This document shows, piece by piece, positions 45,804 to 53,831 of a stretch of DNA of 64,000 nt (position 1 is its first letter; every line of letters begins with the position of its first letter). Origin of the DNA: Ruminococcus sp. (lineage in GTDB: Bacteria; Bacillota; Clostridia; Oscillospirales; Ruminococcaceae). Under the pieces are notes generated by a model, which was not told where the DNA came from, ran no database searches, and was given only the letters and a program-made list of their open reading frames with translations. The position numbers and the translations under genes are program-made. Location of the stretch: contig JAGAJO010000009.1 in assembly GCA_017626015.1 (NCBI GenBank), positions 186,001 through 250,000 of the forward strand. The letters are read 5' to 3'.

Positions 45804-46772
45804 TTACTTGTTTATTCTGGGGATCTGCACTGATGCAATAATGTCCTTAAGGACCTGCTCGCCCGAAACCCCATTGATCTTGGCTTTGGAGCTGAGGATG
45901 ATCCTGTGGAGAACGACATCGTTGAAAGAATAAATAACGTCGTCGGGAATAACGTAGTCCCTGCCCTTAAGTAAAGCGGTCGCTTTGGTCATACGCAGCA
46001 GAGCGATAGTTCCTCTTGGCGAAAGTCCCAGCTTTATGTACTGGTGATTTCTGGTGGATTCTGCCAGCATTGCAATATAACTGAAAACCTGATCGGCTAC
46101 AAAAATATTATCTGTCTCCCGCCTTGCATCAATAATATCCTTTGCGTTTGCGACAGGATTAACGCTGTCCACCGGAACAAGGCTCTGTTTCGATTTAAGC
46201 ATTGTTATTTCGTTTTCAATGCTGGGATAACCCATAGTCAGGCGGACAATAAATCTATCCATCTGAGACTCGGGGAGCATTTGCGTACCTATAGAACCTA
46301 TTGGATTCTGCGTTGCAATTACAATATAAGGGTCCGGAGCCTTATAAGTAACTCCGTCTACCGTTACCTTACCCTCCTCCATGATCTCCAGCAGAGCGGA
46401 CTGTGTTTTGGACGACGTTCTGTTGATCTCATCCGCAAGAAAAAGGTTTGTAAGTGCTGCGCCCTGCTTGTACTCAAATTTCTGCGTATGCTTGTTAAGT
46501 ATCGTAAAGCCGGTAACGTCTGTAGGAAGTACGTCAGGCGTAAACTGCAGTCTTTTATAGTCCAGCGAAAGCGCTTTGGACAACGCAACCGCAAGAGTGG
46601 TTTTTCCTACGCCGGGAATGTCCTCGATAAGAACATGTCCGCCTGCCAGAATAGACAAAAGCACCTTTATTATGATGTCATCCTTACCGATTATGACCTT
46701 CTTGACCTCTCGTATAATATTCTGGGACATATTAAGAACCTTGATCTGTTCTTCAGTTAAATTTGTTCTCAT
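45804..46772 (-). CDS. MoxR-family AAA+ ATPase
   Basis: The 322-residue protein is a MoxR/RavA-type AAA+ chaperone. It shows Walker A DIPGVGKTTLA near residues 54-64, Walker B NLFLADEINRTSSKTQSALL near 110-129, the sensor ATQNPIG, and MDRFIVRLTMGYP, followed by a helical lid. Such ATPases assist maturation of metal-dependent or von Willebrand-domain partners, fitting its DUF58 neighbour. An AAGGAGAT site and a good promoter precede it, so it leads the moxR-DUF58-tgl-ung operon. Confidence 0.93.
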   Translation of the reverse strand: MRTNLTEEQIKVLNMSQNIIREVKKVIIGKDDIIIKVLLSILAGGHVLIEDIPGVGKTTLAVALSKALSLDYKRLQFTPDVLPTDVTGFTILNKHTQKFEYKQGAALTNLFLADEINRTSSKTQSALLEIMEEGKVTVDGVTYKAPDPYIVIATQNPIGSIGTQMLPESQMDRFIVRLTMGYPSIENEITMLKSKQSLVPVDSVNPVANAKDIIDARRETDNIFVADQVFSYIAMLAESTRNHQYIKLGLSPRGTIALLRMTKATALLKGRDYVIPDDVIYSFNDVVLHRIILSSKAKINGVSGEQVLKDIIASVQIPRINK

Positions 46773-46811
46773 TTTTATATCTCCTTTTCTTTTATGTTAC
46801 ATATATCAATA

Positions 46812-46840
46812 ATTATATCATATATTTTAATTTATTTCAA
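46812..46840 (-). promoter_or_regulatory. Sigma-A-type promoter for the moxR operon
   Basis: On the minus strand TTGAAA (46840-46835), a 17-bp spacer and TATAAT (46817-46812) lie 40 bp before the moxR start. Confidence 0.7.
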
Positions 46841-46937
46841 GGCAGCTTACTGGTTTTTTTGCACAATTTTGCATAAAAAAATATGTGTTTATTAACTATT
46901 GACAGAACATCTCATGATCCTGTCTTTATAGTGGATA

Positions 46938-46966
46938 GCATAATCAACGGACAAGCGGCATATTTA
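46938..46966 (+). promoter_or_regulatory. Sigma-E-like promoter of the spoIIIA operon
   Basis: GCATAAT (46938-46944), a 14-bp spacer and CATATTTA (46959-46966) resemble the mother-cell sigma-E consensus (about kmATAtt and CATAcaht) and sit 32 bp before spoIIIAA. No well-spaced sigma-A promoter is seen here; a TTGACA at 46899 has its nearest -10-like box about 22 bp away. Confidence 0.55.
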
Positions 46967-46997
46967 TAGATCAGGACAGGAAAACGGAGGAATGCTT

Positions 46998-47939
46998 ATG
47001 AACACAAAATTCCAAAATGCGCTGGGACTTTTTCCGCCTCGGCTCGCATACGCTTTGACAGAGGCAAAAAAACAATGCTGCCATGATATATATGAAATAA
47101 GAATGCGTCTTGGCAGGAATTTTACCGTTACCGATGCGGTCGGAGAAAAGGAACTTGGGGAAACCGGCATATATTTTACAAGGGAACGTAAGATACGGAT
47201 ATCATCGTCTGATATTGAAACAGTGATTTCCAGAGCTTTCAGAAATTCGGTTTTCAGCTATAAAAGGGAGCTTGCCAGCGGATACATGACCTGCGATGGC
47301 GGCTGTAGGGTAGGTTTCTGCGGAACGGCAGCCGTAAACCACAGTGAAGGAGACCGTATCGAAAGCGTAAAAAATATTTCTTCCGTGAATGTGCGTATTT
47401 CAGCGGAGATCACAGGCTGTGCGGACGAGCTTTTTTCAAGAGTTTATTCGGACGGATTAAAGGGTCTGCTGATCGCAGGCGCACCCTCAAGCGGCAAAAC
47501 AACGATCCTGCGGGATCTTACAAGGCAGCTAGGAAATATATACAAGGTATCTCTTATTGATGAGCGTGGAGAGATTGCCGCCAGCTCAGATGGAATACCT
47601 CAGAACGACGTTGGCAGCTTTACAGACGTTTTTGACGCCTATGGAAAATATCAGGGAATAATGACTGCTGTCAGGGTCATGTCTCCGAAAATTATAGTAT
47701 GCGATGAGATAGGTTCACATGAGGATCTGAAGGCGCTTGATTACGCTATTAATTCCGGAGTGAAACTTTTAGCCTCATGTCATGCCGAAAGCTTAGAGGA
47801 GCTGAAAAATAAAAGGGAAATATACACCCTTCTGAAATCAGGAGCCTTTGATCGCTGCGCATTCTTGAAGGACTGCGGAAGGATCGTAAAAATATCCGAT
47901 CTGAGGAATGAAAAATGCTTGTCCTTGCAGGGTGTATAA
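46998..47939 (+). CDS. spoIIIAA: Stage III sporulation protein AA
   Basis: SpoIIIAA is the ATPase of the SpoIIIA-SpoIIQ channel between mother cell and forespore. The 313-residue protein resembles type II/IV secretion ATPases: CDGGCRVGFCG near residue 98, Walker A IAGAPSSGKTTIL near 160, SLIDERGEIA, and Walker B-like PKIIVCDEIGSHED. ATG 46998 has GGAGG seven bases upstream; ATG 46992 is too close to it. The end overlaps spoIIIAB by 25 bp. Confidence 0.95.
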   Translation: MNTKFQNALGLFPPRLAYALTEAKKQCCHDIYEIRMRLGRNFTVTDAVGEKELGETGIYFTRERKIRISSSDIETVISRAFRNSVFSYKRELASGYMTCDGGCRVGFCGTAAVNHSEGDRIESVKNISSVNVRISAEITGCADELFSRVYSDGLKGLLIAGAPSSGKTTILRDLTRQLGNIYKVSLIDERGEIAASSDGIPQNDVGSFTDVFDAYGKYQGIMTAVRVMSPKIIVCDEIGSHEDLKALDYAINSGVKLLASCHAESLEELKNKREIYTLLKSGAFDRCAFLKDCGRIVKISDLRNEKCLSLQGV

Positions 47940-48406
47940 TGCTTCTAGCTGCCGGAACGGGAGCCGGTTTTTATAAAGCGGATAAGCTTAAGGCTCAGGC
48001 AGATTATCTGAGAGACATTTTAAATATGGCTGAAAAAATCAAGATATATGTCGCCTCAGATTATATGACCTCCGAAGAAATATTTCAAAGGCTTGCCGAC
48101 GATGAAAGTCTTTGCGGACTTGAATTCCTTCGCTGCGGTTTTTCAAGGGATATAACAGACGATCTTAGGAAAAGCGTCGGTTCGGACGAATGCGAGTATC
48201 TTCTGTGCATAAAAAATAAACTCATGGAGTACTTTGGAAGCTTCGGAAAAACAGATATGCAAGGACAGCTTGCAAGGACCGAAACACTTCGGCGTGACGC
48301 AGAGGAGCTGTGGAAGTTTCATCAGGACAGATATAATAAGTACGCACGGCTTTACCGTGTAATTGGTTTTCTTGGCGGACTGCTTGCAGCCGTAGTGCTT
48401 ATATGA
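47915..48406 (+). CDS. spoIIIAB: Stage III sporulation protein AB
   Basis: The 163-residue protein has a hydrophobic N-terminal segment (about 2-18), a cytoplasmic helical region resembling the type II secretion GspF fold, and a C-terminal membrane segment (GFLGGLLAAVVLI). It overlaps the end of spoIIIAA in another frame, with GAGGA upstream, indicating coupled translation. The family assignment rests mainly on gene order and the two-span layout. Confidence 0.9.
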   Translation: MLVLAGCIMLLAAGTGAGFYKADKLKAQADYLRDILNMAEKIKIYVASDYMTSEEIFQRLADDESLCGLEFLRCGFSRDITDDLRKSVGSDECEYLLCIKNKLMEYFGSFGKTDMQGQLARTETLRRDAEELWKFHQDRYNKYARLYRVIGFLGGLLAAVVLI

Positions 48407-48446
48407 CAGCAGACATACTGACTATGTCAAGGAGGATCATGGTAAT

Positions 48447-48614
48447 ATGACGGAAAGATATGCAGCGTTTGATCAAGATCAAGCGCCGCAAGACGAACGC
48501 AAAGCCGTCAGGCGGCGGTTGTACAGTTTTGCTTTAAGGACGGTGCGCAGCTTAAATGGATATAGATTTTATTTTCAAAATTGCGGCGATAGGAATAATT
48601 GTTGCAGTGCTTAA
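48447..48614 (+). CDS. Possible small ORF overlapping spoIIIAC
   Basis: The 55-codon frame starts at ATG 48447, 11 bases after a strong AAGGAGG, and encodes a charged N-terminus (TERYAAFDQDQAPQDERKAV) followed by an Arg-rich stretch. It ends inside spoIIIAC in another frame. Other spoIIIA operons usually have AB and AC nearly adjacent, so the 149-bp gap with a good ribosome-binding site is odd. It may be a real small protein, a coupling leader or a chance frame. Confidence 0.3.
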   Translation: MTERYAAFDQDQAPQDERKAVRRRLYSFALRTVRSLNGYRFYFQNCGDRNNCCSA

Positions 48615-48753
48615 CCAGCTGCTTAAACGTGCCGAACGTGACGAGCAGGCTATGATGACAACTCTTGCAGGACTTATTGTCGTACTCATGATGATCGTAA
48701 ATCAGATAGGAAATCTGTTTGAGACCATCAAAAGTATTTTCGGTCTGTATTAA
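48556..48753 (+). CDS. spoIIIAC: Stage III sporulation protein AC
   Basis: The 65-residue protein has two membrane segments separated by the conserved loop NQLLKRAERDEQA, the usual SpoIIIAC layout. It starts with DIDFIFKIAAIGIIVAVL. The ribosome-binding site (AAGGACGG) is weak and about 12 nt from the ATG, so translation may depend on upstream coupling. Its last base is shared with the spoIIIAD start. Confidence 0.94.
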   Translation: MDIDFIFKIAAIGIIVAVLNQLLKRAERDEQAMMTTLAGLIVVLMMIVNQIGNLFETIKSIFGLY

Positions 48754-49139
48754 TGGATATAATTGTAATTATTGGCTTTTGTATAGTATCAACAGTAATA
48801 TGCAAAACGGTCGAAAAGGAAAGCGGAGAAATAAAGATCCTGCTTATGCTGGCTGCTGTGTGCGTTGTTTTTATTAAGACAGCAGACACGTTGGGTGCGG
48901 TTTTCGCCCAGATCAGATCTCTTTTTTATCAGGCTGAAATTGACAGCCAATACATAAAGATCCTTTTTAAAGGTCTGGGAATATGCTATATAACCCGTCT
49001 TGCCTGTGATTTCTGTAAAGACTGCGGAGAAAATGCACTGGCAGGACAAGCTGAACTGGCTGGAAAAATTTCGCTTCTTATTATTTCCCTCCCACTGTTC
49101 AATGCGCTTATTGAAATTGTAAAATCTCTGCTGATATGA
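48753..49139 (+). CDS. spoIIIAD: Stage III sporulation protein AD
   Basis: The 128-residue membrane protein has about four hydrophobic segments and the family-typical AGKISLLIISLPLFNALIEI near the C-terminus, together with the region ITRLACDFCKDCGENALA. Its start overlaps the spoIIIAC stop (TAATG). With AC and AE it forms the membrane part of the SpoIIIA channel. Confidence 0.94.
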   Translation: MDIIVIIGFCIVSTVICKTVEKESGEIKILLMLAAVCVVFIKTADTLGAVFAQIRSLFYQAEIDSQYIKILFKGLGICYITRLACDFCKDCGENALAGQAELAGKISLLIISLPLFNALIEIVKSLLI

Positions 49140-49147
49140 GGAAATTT

Positions 49148-50311
49148 ATGAAAAAAATTATTATGACGATCTTTACTGTCCTTTATGTATTATTATTTTT
49201 TCCGGCGGGATATATATCTGTATCGGCGCAGGATCAGCAGGATATTACTGCGGAAGAAATTAATGAGGAGCTTTCCGATATTACCGATGAAATAAACGGC
49301 GAGCTGAGAGATGCGCTTGACGAGCAATCGGAAGATCTATGGGAACAGCAGAATTTTTCCGCCGGAGATCCCGACAGTATAACGGGAATAAAGCCACAGA
49401 GCGTTTTTAAAAAGCTGCTCTCATATTTTACCGATGTGATAAAGGAACCTGTTGTCATGCTGGGAAAGATCCTGGCGGTTTCCATAGTTTATGCGGCATT
49501 GAAAAGTATGTACCTTGAAAGCGGTCCGGCTGAACGCACATACGGAGTCATATGCGTTTTATGTATAATAATTGTTATGTCAGATACTGTATCCGGCAGC
49601 TTTGAATCCTTAAGGGACGGAATAGAGAGCATAAACCGTTTTATGACCGCATATATTCCTGTATTTGCGGCATCGGCAGCGGCTGGCGGACACGCTGCTG
49701 CCGCAGGCTGTTACAGCGCATCAACGCTTTTTGTATGCGAAGGGGCGGCGCTTGTTTCATCGAAGCTGCTTTTGCCATTCCTGTCTGCTGTTATGGCTGT
49801 AACAGTAGTCAGCGCCGTAAATCCGAGATTGAAATTTGCCGGAGTGGCGGATTCTGTGAAAAAGCTTACAACATGGCTTCTGGCAACGCTTATGATAATT
49901 TTTGTAGGACTTATGGCGCTTCAGGGAGTTACCGGTTCTGCAGCGGACAATCTTACATACAGGACTCTCAGATTTGCCGCTGCAAGCTTTATACCGGTAA
50001 TAGGAAATTCGGTATCCGAGGCTTTTCTTGCCGTAAAGGGAGGCATGGGAGTGATCAGCTCGACTACCGGAGCGATAGGTGTTATCGTTGTTTTTGTGAC
50101 CGCAGTAAAGCCGTTCCTTTCGCTGCTGGCGATTAAGCTGTGCATATGGCTGGGAAGGATATCAAACGATCTGCTGGGTATTACAGAGACCTCTGAATTT
50201 CTGAGAAACACTAATTCGGTGCTTTCGATAGGTCTGAGTATACTCATAGCATTTTCATCGGCTTTTATTATCTCGACGGCTGTGGTAATGGCTTCGGCGG
50301 GAGGCATTTAA
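49148..50311 (+). CDS. spoIIIAE: Stage III sporulation protein AE
   Basis: The protein of about 387 residues has a signal peptide (KKIIMTIFTVLYVLLFFPAG, cleaved near SVSAQ), an acidic extracytoplasmic segment, and then about seven membrane segments with GKILAVSIVYAALKS and YIPVFAASAAAGGHA. ATG 49148 is preferred, since GAGGA lies six bases upstream. ATG 49136, which overlaps the spoIIIAD stop, has no ribosome-binding site. Length and order fit SpoIIIAE. Confidence 0.94.
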   Translation: MKKIIMTIFTVLYVLLFFPAGYISVSAQDQQDITAEEINEELSDITDEINGELRDALDEQSEDLWEQQNFSAGDPDSITGIKPQSVFKKLLSYFTDVIKEPVVMLGKILAVSIVYAALKSMYLESGPAERTYGVICVLCIIIVMSDTVSGSFESLRDGIESINRFMTAYIPVFAASAAAGGHAAAAGCYSASTLFVCEGAALVSSKLLLPFLSAVMAVTVVSAVNPRLKFAGVADSVKKLTTWLLATLMIIFVGLMALQGVTGSAADNLTYRTLRFAAASFIPVIGNSVSEAFLAVKGGMGVISSTTGAIGVIVVFVTAVKPFLSLLAIKLCIWLGRISNDLLGITETSEFLRNTNSVLSIGLSILIAFSSAFIISTAVVMASAGGI

Positions 50312-50312
50312 A

Positions 50313-50807
50313 ATGGAAACTGTAAAAAACGTGATATTCATAGCCTGTGCATTGGGGATAGTAAGTACGCTCCTTGATATTTCCGCACCCGAGGGAAGCG
50401 CTAAAAATCAGCTTTTGGTCATAGCAGGAATAATAACTCTGCTTTGCGTGATCTCACCGTTTACAGGCGGCGGGTTCAAGCTTGCAGTAGATGAATTTTC
50501 CCTTGAGGAAAAGACGGAATATTACAGCGGAAAGCTTGATGAAAAAACAAGGGAAGCAGTGCTTTCATCGGCACGGGAGCAATACGAGGAATATTTTATA
50601 AATAAGCTTAATAGTAATAATATAGAAACCGAATATGTCAGCATATTGTTAAATATATCCGCAAATAATCAGGTAAATGCGGATAAGCTTACGGTAAAGC
50701 TGTCCGACCCGGAACAGTCGCAGGAAGCGGAACGTCTGATAAAGCAGGATCTGCCGCTGATACAAATTGTTTTTGTAACGGAGGATAATAATGAAGCTGA
50801 AGCTTGA
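50313..50807 (+). CDS. spoIIIAF: Stage III sporulation protein AF
   Basis: The 164-residue protein has two N-terminal membrane segments (about 5-20 and 30-48) and a C-terminal extracytoplasmic ring-building-motif-like domain. It starts one base after the spoIIIAE stop with GGAGG upstream, and overlaps spoIIIAG by 17 bp. Assignment rests on layout, length and its fixed position between AE and AG. Confidence 0.9.
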   Translation: METVKNVIFIACALGIVSTLLDISAPEGSAKNQLLVIAGIITLLCVISPFTGGGFKLAVDEFSLEEKTEYYSGKLDEKTREAVLSSAREQYEEYFINKLNSNNIETEYVSILLNISANNQVNADKLTVKLSDPEQSQEAERLIKQDLPLIQIVFVTEDNNEAEA

Positions 50808-51342
50808 CAGGGATTTTTTTAAACGGCTGTTATCCAAAGACAACCGTATGCGGATCATAGCTGCGATGGGCATTATTGGAATTATTTTGATAATGCTTTC
50901 GGAAATGATACCGCAGACGGAGGATAAAAAAGCTCCGGCAAAAGAAGATCAGAGCGTATCCGGCGACGATACCGAGCTGTTCAGAAAACAGACGGAAAAG
51001 GAGCTTAAAGCTCTGCTTGAGCAGATCAACGGCGTAGGCGAATGCAGCGTAATGGTAACAGTCGAAGGCACTACCGAGTATGTTTATGCTGAAAATATCA
51101 GCAGGGACACTGACAACGATACGGACAGAACCAGCGACAGATATGAAAACGACATAGTTTTTACGGAAAAGGACGGTGAAAAGCAGGCGCTTGTAAAGAA
51201 GATCATAAAACCGAAAATCAACGGAGTCGTGGTGGTATGTAAGGGGGGAGGAAACATAAGGATCAGCGAAAGAGTGATAAAGGCTGTTTCAACAGCGCTT
51301 GACCTGTCCTCAGGCAGCATCTGCGTTGAGGAAAAAATATAA
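50791..51342 (+). CDS. spoIIIAG: Stage III sporulation protein AG
   Basis: SpoIIIAG forms a large ring in the intermembrane space around the forespore. The 183-residue protein has one membrane segment (about 26-42), an acidic linker, and the ring-building domain with EKELKALLEQINGVGECSVM near residue 70 and VVVVCKGGGN near 147. An acidic insertion (NISRDTDNDTDRTSDRYEND) lies within that domain, as in known SpoIIIAG. Confidence 0.95.
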   Translation: MKLKLDRDFFKRLLSKDNRMRIIAAMGIIGIILIMLSEMIPQTEDKKAPAKEDQSVSGDDTELFRKQTEKELKALLEQINGVGECSVMVTVEGTTEYVYAENISRDTDNDTDRTSDRYENDIVFTEKDGEKQALVKKIIKPKINGVVVVCKGGGNIRISERVIKAVSTALDLSSGSICVEEKI

Positions 51343-51365
51343 TAATTTTGAAAGAGGTATTTTAA

Positions 51366-51908
51366 ATGAAAAAACCAAGCTTTATAATCGGAAAAAAACA
51401 GATCCTTCTGGCGGGTATGACTCTTGCGCTGGGTATTGCAATTTACATAAACTACGCTGTCTCCTCGTCCGGAAATGAGATTAAATCCACGAAAAAGGTA
51501 GAAAATCAAAGCGTTAATTACGGCGACGCAGAGCTTGTAAACGCTGAGCAGGGAGAGGACTATTTTGCTCAGGCAAGGATAGACAGAATGACCGCAAGGG
51601 ATGAAGCGGAGGAGACCCTTAAAAGCATTATAGGCGGAGGAGATTCCACCGAAGAAGAAAAAACTGTCGCTTCTGAAGAAGCCGCAGCAATGACAGGTCT
51701 TATAGAGTCTGAATCCAAGATAGAAACCCTTGTAAAGGCGGCGGGCTTTGCAGACTGCGTATGCTATCTTGACGGAGATAATGCCAATATCGTGGTAAAA
51801 TCAGGTTCCGAAGGACTTGTGGCAAGCGAGGCTGCTCAGATAAAGGATATTCTTCTCAGCGAGGTTTCCGTTCCTGCTGAAAATATCAGGATATTCGACG
51901 TTACCTGA
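51366..51908 (+). CDS. spoIIIAH: Stage III sporulation protein AH
   Basis: SpoIIIAH is the mother-cell partner of SpoIIQ. The 180-residue protein has one membrane segment (about 15-35), a helical stretch with YFAQARIDRMTARDEAEETL near 60, and a C-terminal YscJ/FliF-like domain. AAAGAGG gives the ribosome-binding site. It ends the operon, and a new promoter follows. Confidence 0.94.
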   Translation: MKKPSFIIGKKQILLAGMTLALGIAIYINYAVSSSGNEIKSTKKVENQSVNYGDAELVNAEQGEDYFAQARIDRMTARDEAEETLKSIIGGGDSTEEEKTVASEEAAAMTGLIESESKIETLVKAAGFADCVCYLDGDNANIVVKSGSEGLVASEAAQIKDILLSEVSVPAENIRIFDVT

Positions 51909-51942
51909 AAAAAATAGACCTTTCCAAAAAATCCTGAAAAAA

Positions 51943-51975
51943 GTACTTGTAAGTACGAGTAAAATATGTTATAAT
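51943..51975 (+). promoter_or_regulatory. Promoter with a palindrome at the -35 box
   Basis: TTGTAA (51947-51952), a 17-bp spacer and TATAAT (51970-51975) drive the Asp23-nusB operon. A perfect 14-bp inverted repeat gtactt-gt-aagtac (51943-51956) covers the -35 box, where a repressor could bind. Confidence 0.65.
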
Positions 51976-51994
51976 ATAAATAATTATACAAGGC

Positions 51995-52019
51995 GGACTT
52001 TGTCTTGCCGGCAAAGTCC
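51995..52019 (+). other. 5' leader stem-loop
   Basis: A perfect 8-bp stem (ggactttg/caaagtcc) with a 9-nt loop lies in the untranslated leader between the promoter and the Asp23-family gene. Only three T residues follow, so it is more likely an mRNA structure than a terminator. Confidence 0.5.
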
Positions 52020-52047
52020 TTTCAGGATAGCATTTGGAGGTTTTACT

Positions 52048-52401
52048 ATGTCTGAGGTTTCCAGAAAAATTGAAAAAAGTCTGCATATTAGTCAGGACGT
52101 TGTTGCACAGATAATCACCAACTGCGTGGCTGAGATAGACGGGGTATATTCTATAGCTCCGGTCATGAAAACTCCGCGTCAGATCTGGCTGAGACAGGAG
52201 AGCTTCGGTAATATCAGGATAGGGCTTGTCGATGACGTTCTGTCAGTTTCAATAGGCATAATTCTTGAAAGCGGGACCAAGGCGGTCTCCGTATCCGAAA
52301 AGATCCAGGAAAAGGTAAAATCTTCGGTTCAGACAATGCTGGGACTGACCGTGGCAAAAGTCAACGTTACTGTTTGCGGCGTACATTTTGAGGAAAGCTG
52401 A
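52048..52401 (+). CDS. Asp23/Gls24-family protein (YqhY-like)
   Basis: The 117-residue protein has the DUF322 fold signature: an N-terminal helix (ISQDVVAQIITNCVAEIDGV), then beta strands ending LTVAKVNVTVCGVHFE. YqhY-type members upstream of nusB are linked in Bacillus to acetyl-CoA carboxylase homeostasis. Here too nusB follows, which supports that orthology, although no acc genes are upstream. ATG 52048 with TTGGAGG is chosen. Between it and nusB lie two small hairpins (52400-52432). Confidence 0.88.
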   Translation: MSEVSRKIEKSLHISQDVVAQIITNCVAEIDGVYSIAPVMKTPRQIWLRQESFGNIRIGLVDDVLSVSIGIILESGTKAVSVSEKIQEKVKSSVQTMLGLTVAKVNVTVCGVHFEES

Positions 52402-52473
52402 CTTGCGTTATTCGCAGGTCGGCTTTGCGCCGTTTAATTATAAATAACAGAATTATATTAAGGAAGTGTTAAT

Positions 52474-52893
52474 GTGGCTGCAAGAAGAGAAGTAAGACAG
52501 GCTGCGCTTATTATATCGTTTGAAAAGCTTTTCCTGAACGACGCTCTGGAGGATATTTTCAATACTGCCGAGGAATCGGGAGAGATACTTGTTGATGACG
52601 AGGTAAGAAACATTGTAACGAGCATATTTGAGAGACAGGAAGAGATCGACGGTATTATCGGAAAATTTTCCGATAAAAGAGCGGTAAGCCGTATACCTAA
52701 AATCGATCTGGCAATACTCAGACTTGCAATTTACGAGGCTCTTTACGATGATAAGGTTCCTGTTAACGTAGCTATCAGCGAGGCTGTTGCGCTTACGGAA
52801 AAATACGCTCTGGACGCTGATATTTCCTTTGTCAACGGCGTGCTTGGCTCGTTTGCAAAAAAGCTTTCAGGCAAGGAAGCAAGTAAACAATGA
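52474..52893 (+). CDS. nusB: Transcription antitermination factor NusB
   Basis: NusB binds boxA RNA with NusE for rRNA antitermination. The 139-residue all-helical protein shows REVRQAALIISFEKLF at the N-terminus and the family C-terminal segment PKIDLAILRLAIYEALYDD with VPVNVAISEAVALTEKY. GTG 52474 is the start (the ATG overlapping it is out of frame), with AAGGAAG upstream. The last four bases overlap the next gene. Confidence 0.95.
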   Translation: MAARREVRQAALIISFEKLFLNDALEDIFNTAEESGEILVDDEVRNIVTSIFERQEEIDGIIGKFSDKRAVSRIPKIDLAILRLAIYEALYDDKVPVNVAISEAVALTEKYALDADISFVNGVLGSFAKKLSGKEASKQ

Positions 52894-53831
52894 GCTTGTT
52901 TCTGGGGATAGATACGAGTAATTATACGACCTCCTGCGCCCTGTACGACAGTGAAACAGGTGATGTAAGATCACGCAGAAGACTTCTGCCGGTTAAAAAA
53001 GGCGAAAGGGGACTGAGGCAGTCCGAAGCTGTTTTTCATCATACAAAACAGCTTCATGTGCTGATCAAGGATCTGCTCTCTCCGACTGTAAAAATAGAGG
53101 CTGCCGCATATTCCTTTGCTCCGAGACTTGCCGAGGGTTCGTATATGCCCTGCTTTCTTGTAGGAGAAAGCGTAGGCGAATCTATTGCCGCTGCAATGGG
53201 AATATCCGTTTTCCGGACGTCTCATCAGATCGGACATATTCTTGCAGCGCTGTATTCCTGCGGGAGACTTGATTTTTTAAAAAATAAGCAGCGCTTTCTG
53301 GCATATCATGTCAGCGGAGGAACTACCGATCTGCTGCTGTGTGAGCCGGGAGAAGAAAATATTCTTGATATTACCCGCATAGGCGGTTCAAAGGATCTAA
53401 AAGCGGGACAGTGCATTGACCGGATAGGTGTAAAGCTGGGGCTTGATTTTCCATGCGGATCACAGCTGGAAAAACTGGCGGTGAAAAGCGATGGGAATTT
53501 TAAAATAAAGCCTTGCGTAAACGGCTTGGACTGCTGCCTTTCGGGAGTTGAAAATCTTTGCATAAAAATGCTTGATAACAGCGAAAAGCCGGAGAATACA
53601 GCTAGATTCTGTCTTGATTATATAGGCGAGTCTATCTGTCTGACAGTAAAAAACGCTATAAAAAAATACGGAAACCTGCCTGTGGTCTTTGCGGGGGGAG
53701 TTATGTCAGATCTGATTATCCGCCGCCGTCTGGAATGTGAGTTCTACAGCTTTTTTGCCAAGCCGGAATTTTCAAGCGATAATGCAGCGGGTATTGCTGT
53801 TTATGCCGCCAAAATGAAAGGAATGATCTAA
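52890..53831 (+). CDS. TsaD-like peptidase M22 paralogue
   Basis: The 313-residue ASKHA-fold protein has GIDTSNYTTSCALYD at the start, the metal-binding HQIGH (His-x3-His) near residue 112, SGGTTDLLL near 145 and SSDNAAGIAVYAA at the end. It resembles TsaD, the tRNA t6A-modification enzyme, but is shorter and has changed regions. In many clostridia a copy of this kind sits between nusB and xseA alongside a separate true tsaD elsewhere. It is therefore probably a paralogue of unknown function, not tsaD itself. Confidence 0.8.
   Translation: MSLFLGIDTSNYTTSCALYDSETGDVRSRRRLLPVKKGERGLRQSEAVFHHTKQLHVLIKDLLSPTVKIEAAAYSFAPRLAEGSYMPCFLVGESVGESIAAAMGISVFRTSHQIGHILAALYSCGRLDFLKNKQRFLAYHVSGGTTDLLLCEPGEENILDITRIGGSKDLKAGQCIDRIGVKLGLDFPCGSQLEKLAVKSDGNFKIKPCVNGLDCCLSGVENLCIKMLDNSEKPENTARFCLDYIGESICLTVKNAIKKYGNLPVVFAGGVMSDLIIRRRLECEFYSFFAKPEFSSDNAAGIAVYAAKMKGMI

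Noticed and set aside
46899-46932. TTGACA and TATAGT upstream of spoIIIAA as a sigma-A promoter
   Set aside because: The spacing of about 22 bp is too long for sigma-A, and a better sigma-E-like element lies closer to the gene.
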